Assembly: GCA_037176705.1 (NCBI GenBank)
Contig: CM073885.1
Location: 162,430,290-162,494,289, forward strand
Direction: 5' to 3'
Length of the DNA stretch: 64,000 bases
DNA from: Molossus alvarezi
Taxonomy: Eukaryota > Chordata > Mammalia > Chiroptera > Molossidae
Part shown: piece after piece, positions 59,020 through 64,000 of the stretch
How the letters are laid out: each line of letters begins with the position of its first letter
How positions within the stretch are numbered: position 1 is the first letter of the stretch
Notes under the pieces: model-generated
What the model was told of the DNA's origin: nothing
Databases searched by the model: none
Seen by the model: only the letters and a program-made list of their open reading frames with translations
Program-made: the position numbers and the translations under genes

Positions 59020-59318
59020 TAAAACATTTTAAAGACATTGTCTCATGTGGTTAATGATATAAGCATTATAATCTAAATATATGTAAATAATATGATATTA
59101 AAAATAAGGAACATTCTCTGCACTAAATTTTGTTGTGGTCTAAATCCCATGTTGAGTTATTATAATAATGGTGTTTCTTAAGGAAAATGCATTTTGAATT
59201 TTCATTTGCAGTGTCAGAAAAGGACACCTTCTGTCTTTTCTTCATGCTTTTCTTCATTCATTCCCTTCATTTCCTTCAATCCCTTCCTCAAAATTCTTCA
59301 CTTTTTTTCTTCCTCTCT
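59020..59318. other. Unassigned sequence after HAL1
   Basis: The HAL1 TSD at its left edge; otherwise a C/T-rich stretch (TTCATTCCCTTCATTTCCTT near 59257) and no recognisable feature. Confidence 0.5.
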
Positions 59319-59460
59319 TAAATATTTATTGAGAAGGATTTATGTACCAGTCCCTATAATAGACTCTGGGGTTACAGAACTCACAGAGTCACACCAGGCA
59401 AATAAATAAATATGTACATAAGCAAGTAAGTAAATAACTACAACACAATTCAACAGTCAA
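59319..59460 (-). mobile_element. Possible L2 or MIR 3' end
   Basis: AAATATTTATTGAGAAGGAT, TATGTACCAGTCCCTATAAT and CTCTGGGGTTACAGAACTCA follow the order of the reverse complement of the mammalian L2 3' end. Short and diverged. Confidence 0.5.
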
Positions 59461-61687
59461 ACTGACAGAGGAAAACATAAAAAGAGATAAGGAAAACTTA
59501 GTCCTGCAAAACTACCCAAAACAATAATGCCCTAACTTAACTAGAATGAGATTTTGTTGTTGCTTCTGTTGTGTTTTTTTCCTTTGGGGAAGTAGTAAAA
59601 TAACATTACAGGCAGAATTAGAGCCAGTGCAGAGATGATAATACAAGCAAAGCATGACATATTTGGAAATGATTTTTTTTCTTTATCACAGAGCATAGTC
59701 TGCAGTTAGAGAGGAGTATGAGATCAAACTCTACAGGATAATCAGCAATATTGAGTAGATTGGGTTGCAATGCTAGGATTCCTAGGTTTAATCCTGGTAG
59801 CAAAAGGCATCAACAAAGTCATTTTTGTACAAATTACATTATTAGGAATGGCATACATGTGTTCACATGCATGAGTGAGAGGGAGAATAAAATTTGATGA
59901 TGGTTATTAGACTAGTTGTAAAGTTGGAGAGTTAGATAAGGTTGAAGCCAAGATGCCAGTTAGAAATTTATTATAGAGTTGCTGGTAAAATACTGTAAAA
60001 GACCCTGCATTTTTCTCTTATGAGGACTGGTGATGTAGCAGTGGCTTAGTCCTCCATTCTAACTTGGAAGGCCGAGTGTATATATAGTGAAGACAGTTAG
60101 TATTCAAGATATGAACCTTAGAGAAGGAGCAAAAGCCACATTGGCACCCATTGAATTTTCAGTTAATTATACTAGTAGGAAAGTATAATTAGTGTGTTCA
60201 TGTTTTTGTTGTTGTTGTTGTTTTAATTGCAAGTAGTTTATTTTGTCCTGCATAATTTTTTTCTCAGTTGTTTTAGGTATGTCAGCCTAGCAGTGCAGCC
60301 TCACTTAAGTTCCTCTGTGCAACTGTTGCCATTTTGAAAGAGTGATATAGAAGGTGTTTGGCAGGTTTTATGAAATACTCAGCCTGCTGCTTTGTGCAAA
60401 TAGATTCATGATACCTTTGGGTAAAGACATTATCATGAGCCACTCTGAAGTTATCTGTAAATGGACAATGACAGATTTTTCAACAAGTGGTCACCTATTT
60501 TCCTTCTACTTTCTCACTATCATTGAGTATAGCACCTCTGACTTTAAAGTGTTTTACAAATGGTAACTTACTTCTTTTCACACCCTTCCTGTGAAATGCA
60601 ATTGTGATGAGAAAACCTGCTATATTTTGAGAAGCAGGTGAGGAGGAAGAAAAACACAGACAATTGTTTATCTCTTTTGTAAGGATAAGAGGGGAAATTA
60701 CTGTAGGGTTCTACATTTCAAACTGAATTATTTGAGAACCCTGCTTCTCCACTTAATTTTAGTGCCTGCAGTCATTCCTTCACCACCATGATCCCTGAAG
60801 CTCATCAATTTTATCAATTATGAAAATTAACTAACCCTAATAGTTATTTATGCTAGAAAAAGGAGCATGTCTAAATTTCAAAACTTGATAGTTTCTGTTA
60901 TTCCATTTCAAAGTGAAGGAGGTACACTTTTTTCTAAAACTCTGGAATAACTTCTCAGGTCCTGTTCTAAGAAAACAGCACAAGACTATAGAGCAGGGTT
61001 TGGAGAAAAACCATCATAAAATATTTCTAAAATAATTAATTTGCAAATTATGTGAGACATATACATAAACAGCAAGAACTTTCTCAATTTCTCTCATTTA
61101 TTGAAAGGGAAGTCAGAGCTCTGATGGGCTCATCTCTCTTTGAATCCAAGAATGCATCATTTTTCATGTTTTCATTCCAACAGTTGCTACTGTTCAAAGT
61201 GCTGATTGACTCAGATACAATAAAATTTTCTTGCTTCTTGTATGCCAGAGAAACACATGTTAATTAAGCAGACGTCAGATTTTCAGATGTTCATAGAACT
61301 TGATTGTGCTGACACACATTGGTCATTATTTCCAGAGTGACTTTCAAGACAAATATTATGATCCATGTTAAAGCATTAAACCTCTGATATTCACTAACAG
61401 TAACTTACTTAGCAGTCAGAAAGCAGCTGGGAAGCTGCCAAAACTGAATAAAACAAAAGTGGAAAATATAGCATCATAAGCAATAGTTCCTATCACTTAA
61501 CAGTTGGAACCCAGTTTGCCCTGGATTTCCAGGCATGCCCAGTGGCTCAAAGAACTGTTCATTTCAATTTCTGTTATGTCTCTTTTTTAACTGGGTAGCT
61601 TTGGGTATGAATTAACCTCTTTGATAATCTGTTTCCTAAGGATGCAAATATTGAATATCTGGGTCAGCAAATTGTCTTTTTATTTCT
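59461..61687. other. No recognisable feature
   Basis: Unassigned sequence with a (TTG)n run at 60207-60223. Open frames of 60-71 codons show no domain. Confidence 0.45.
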
Positions 61688-61918
61688 CACCTGAGGACAT
61701 TTTTGCATTCATCTTCAGATGGAGCAGAGGGGAGAAAGGGAGAGAAAGAGAGAGAAAGATTGATGTGAGAGAGACACATCAAGTGGCTGCCACCTACATG
61801 ACCCCAACCAGGGCCAGGGACAAACTGCAACCAAGGTACATGACCTTAATGGAAACCAAATCCGGGACTCACTGGTCTGCAGGCCAATGCTCTAACCACT
61901 GAGCAAAACTGGCCAGGC
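61688..61918 (-). mobile_element. VES SINE (subfamily 1)
   Basis: Minus-strand copy: CTGAGGACATTTTTGCATTC, ATCTTCAGATGGAGCAGAGG, GA-rich body, CAACCAGGGCC, B-box region, head ending GGCCAGGC at 61918. No clear TSD. Confidence 0.9.
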
Positions 61919-62351
61919 TGTATGTAAATTTTTAAAATTCAAGTAGGATATGAGCAAAACACAAAACAGAATAGAAACTATTCTAAATGAACTGTGTTAC
62001 AAATGAATGACAATACACAGAAGGAGAACATGTGGGGGAAAAAAGAACCTATGTAACTTTGAAAAACATTTTTATTGTGTAATGAAAGTCTAAAGACACA
62101 AATTACTATAAACAAATTATCTATACAACTCAGAAAAGAGTTTCTCATCAGAATATGAGTTAATGATTCTAAAACATTTTAGGGAGGCTCTAGGTTTGAT
62201 CAACTAAATAAATATATTGTAGAGATTAGAGCCAAAACTATTGCTGTTGGAAAAAAAATGTAAAATGTTATTAAAAAACAAAAGGTAAAAGGACTAGAAT
62301 GGACACTTTATGTTATATTTATTTTGGAAGCACCAGAAATAACATGTTTTT
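61919..62351. other. Unassigned sequence
   Basis: A+T-rich; the left TSD copy of the next L1 lies at 62337-62351. Confidence 0.5.
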
Positions 62352-62864
62352 CAATTTTTATTAATTTATTTTTGTTATAGATGTTTCTCCTTTTTCCCCC
62401 CTAGACACCCTTCTCCCCATCCTGCCCCCCCCTCCTGCATTAGTCTATGTCCATTGGTTATGCATACATGTATATAAGTTCTTTGGTTCATCTCCTCCAT
62501 CCCTCTACCTCCCTATTCTGAGGTTTGTCAGTCCTTTCTATGTCTCTGGGTTTATTTCATTCATCAGCCCACCTTGTTCATTATATTCCACAAATAAGTG
62601 AGATCATGTGGTATTTCTTTTTCTCTGATTGTGCTATTTCACTTAGCATAATACTCTTGAGGTCCCTCCATGTTCTCTCAAAGGATAAGTTATCTTTCTT
62701 TCTTACAGCTGCATAGTATTCCATTGTATATACATACCACAGCTTTTTTATCTACTCATCTATTGATGGACATTTAAGCTGTTTCCAGATCTTAGCCATT
62801 GTAAATAGTGTTGCTATGAACATAGAAGTGCATATATTCTTTCTGATTGGTGTTTCAAGCTTCT
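62352..62864 (-). mobile_element. Young 5'-truncated L1 3' end with TSD
   Basis: Minus-strand L1: 3' UTR with C-rich runs (62398-62435, the complement of the G-rich tract), then the ORF2 end (CAGCTGCATAGTATTCCATT, ATCTACTCATCTATTGATGG) and a breakpoint at 62864. TSD AATAACATGTTTTT at 62338-62351 against AATAACATATTTTT at 62865-62878, one mismatch. Confidence 0.93.
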
Positions 62865-63127
62865 AATAACATATTTTTTTAAAAAAATCAACAGGTAAAT
62901 ATATAGGTAAATTGATAGATACATACATAATTATATACACATGCCTACATGGATGTAAAATAAAAATGAATTTGTGTGTAAACATAGGTTACACAGAAAT
63001 ATTTCCTAAGCTCTGTCAACAGAGAAAGCTGAGTGCAATGCCATCTCAATAGCAATAAGCATGTCATGCTGCCAGGTTTTTAAGAGTCCCACTCAATAAA
63101 GTTCTTCTCAATAAAGAAAAGCTTGAA

Positions 63128-63388
63128 GCCCTGGCTCGTTTGGCTCAGCAATTGGAGTGTCGGCCCATGGACCAAAGAGTCACTTGTTTGATTCCAGCCA
63201 AGGTCACATGCCTCAGTTGCCGTTCATCCCCAGTCCCAGTCCAGTTGTGGAGAGCCAACCAATCAATGTGTCTCTCTCACTCACGTTGATGTTTCTCTCT
63301 CTATTCCTCTCTTTTCCTTTCTTTCTTCCTTCCTTCTACTCTATCTGAAGATAAATGGAAAAGTATTCTCTGCTGAGGATTTAAAAAA
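63128..63388 (+). mobile_element. VES SINE (subfamily 1)
   Basis: Plus-strand copy with head GCCCTGGCTCGTTTGGCTCA, B box, CCCAGTCCAGTTGTGG, CT-rich stretch and the tail CTATCTGAAGATAAATGGAA then TCTCTGCTGAGGATTT. TSD about AAAGAAAAGCTTGAA at 63113-63127 against AAAAGAAACATTGAA near 63388-63402. Confidence 0.9.
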
Positions 63389-63402
63389 AAAGAAACATTG
63401 AA

Positions 63403-64000
63403 AATGTATTATAGTCCAGATCTGGGACAGGAAATATTGACAAATGAGCATGGAGCGTCTTTGGTTCAAAAAAGTAAGAACAAATGTTTTTTAAAAAATA
63501 TATAGCACATGGCAAAAGGGCAAGGGACCCAACCTGAAAGAGTTTCCAATGTCCCAACCTAGAACTTTTTGGGCCACAACAATTAGTGTTAGTAAAGGAT
63601 TATAACCTATAAGTGAAATAAATATAGTATCTACAATTCCATACTGATATAAATAATTTACTGAATTAATAAATGGGGGATATGAAGAGTTCCAACTAAT
63701 AAATGAAGAAGGAATAAAAAATAGAGAATAAACATTAGAATGCCAGAATAATATTTTTTTCGGATCAGAGCCAACAAAAGCAAAATTAGTGAGCCCTACT
63801 TTTAGGAAAGATGGGATCTTGCAGAGTTTCAAATCCCGTATTCATTACAATGGGATAAACAGAATATTTTCAGTGAAGAAACTTAGTCAAAGCCACCTTA
63901 AAGAGATGATCAAGGTTAACTTCACTATTGGTAAGACATATCAACATCATGCACATGCTAACATGATGCACTGAGAAGGGAACACCACTTAGGTGGTATT
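63403..64000. other. Unassigned; possible ancient repeat
   Basis: A 113-codon frame on the minus strand (63832-63491) has no domain I recognise. Its DNA on that strand (GTTCTAGGTTGGGACATTGG, CTCTTTCAGGTTGGGTCCC) resembles an old interspersed mammalian repeat, which would explain the frame as chance. Name uncertain. Confidence 0.35.

Overview
This is nuclear DNA from a mammal, and the repeats point to a bat of the Yangochiroptera. The strongest signal is a family of tRNA-derived SINEs of the VES type, with heads starting GCCCTGG and a TGGCTCAG A-box region. I count 14 copies. The family assignment is from memory, not from a database search. I find no host protein-coding gene I can defend, no rRNA and no functional tRNA. 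By my tally about two thirds of the window is recognisable retrotransposon, mostly LINE-1 (L1). It reads as an intergenic, A+T-rich, L1-dense region.

Layout. 1-7165: a minus-strand L1 (L1-D) with its 5' end at 7165 and its 3' end beyond base 1. It carries three VES copies, a 50-bp SINE stub and a short hAT transposon. 7166-11302: mostly unassigned sequence. 11303-13603: a 5'-truncated plus-strand L1 (L1-E) ending in a GATA microsatellite. 13886-18239: two VES copies, two short L1 pieces and a possible conserved noncoding element near 15091. 18240-28310: an ancient L1 (L1-H) split at 18430 by a full-length younger L1 (L1-A, 18431-25133). L1-A has a 16-bp target-site duplication (TSD) with one mismatch, a G+C-rich tandem array in its 5' UTR, a decayed ORF1 and an ORF2 with only three breaks. 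29126-29852: an L2 end and a VES copy. 31234-39006: an ancient, nearly full-length L1 (L1-I) carrying a truncated younger L1, a mini-VES, AT microsatellites, an inverted scrap of L1 3' UTR and a chimeric HAL1/L1 3' UTR insert. 40600-49170: an ancient L1 piece, two SINEs, then an ancient L1 (L1-C) split by a second full-length L1 (L1-B, 42735-48557) with a perfect 13-bp TSD. 49171-55816: sparse, with one probable MLT1 LTR, one possible ERV LTR and one exon-like ORF. 55830-59019: a full-length HAL1 (half-L1, without ORF2) on the minus strand with its own TSD, carrying a VES copy and a Tc1/mariner-type MITE. 59020-64000: unassigned sequence, two VES copies and a short L1 3' end.

How the parts relate. 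L1 supplies the reverse transcriptase and endonuclease. HAL1, the VES SINEs and the mini-VES copies have no enzyme and most likely used L1 machinery: they have A-rich tails, TSDs, or both. Nesting gives a relative order: ancient L1-C, L1-H and L1-I first, then L1-A, L1-B and HAL1, then SINEs and DNA transposons within L1-D and HAL1. The most interesting observations are the promoter-like monomer array present in L1-A but absent from L1-B, the complete HAL1, the HAL1/L1 3' UTR chimera, and a recurrent tRNA-only mini-SINE with a shared breakpoint.
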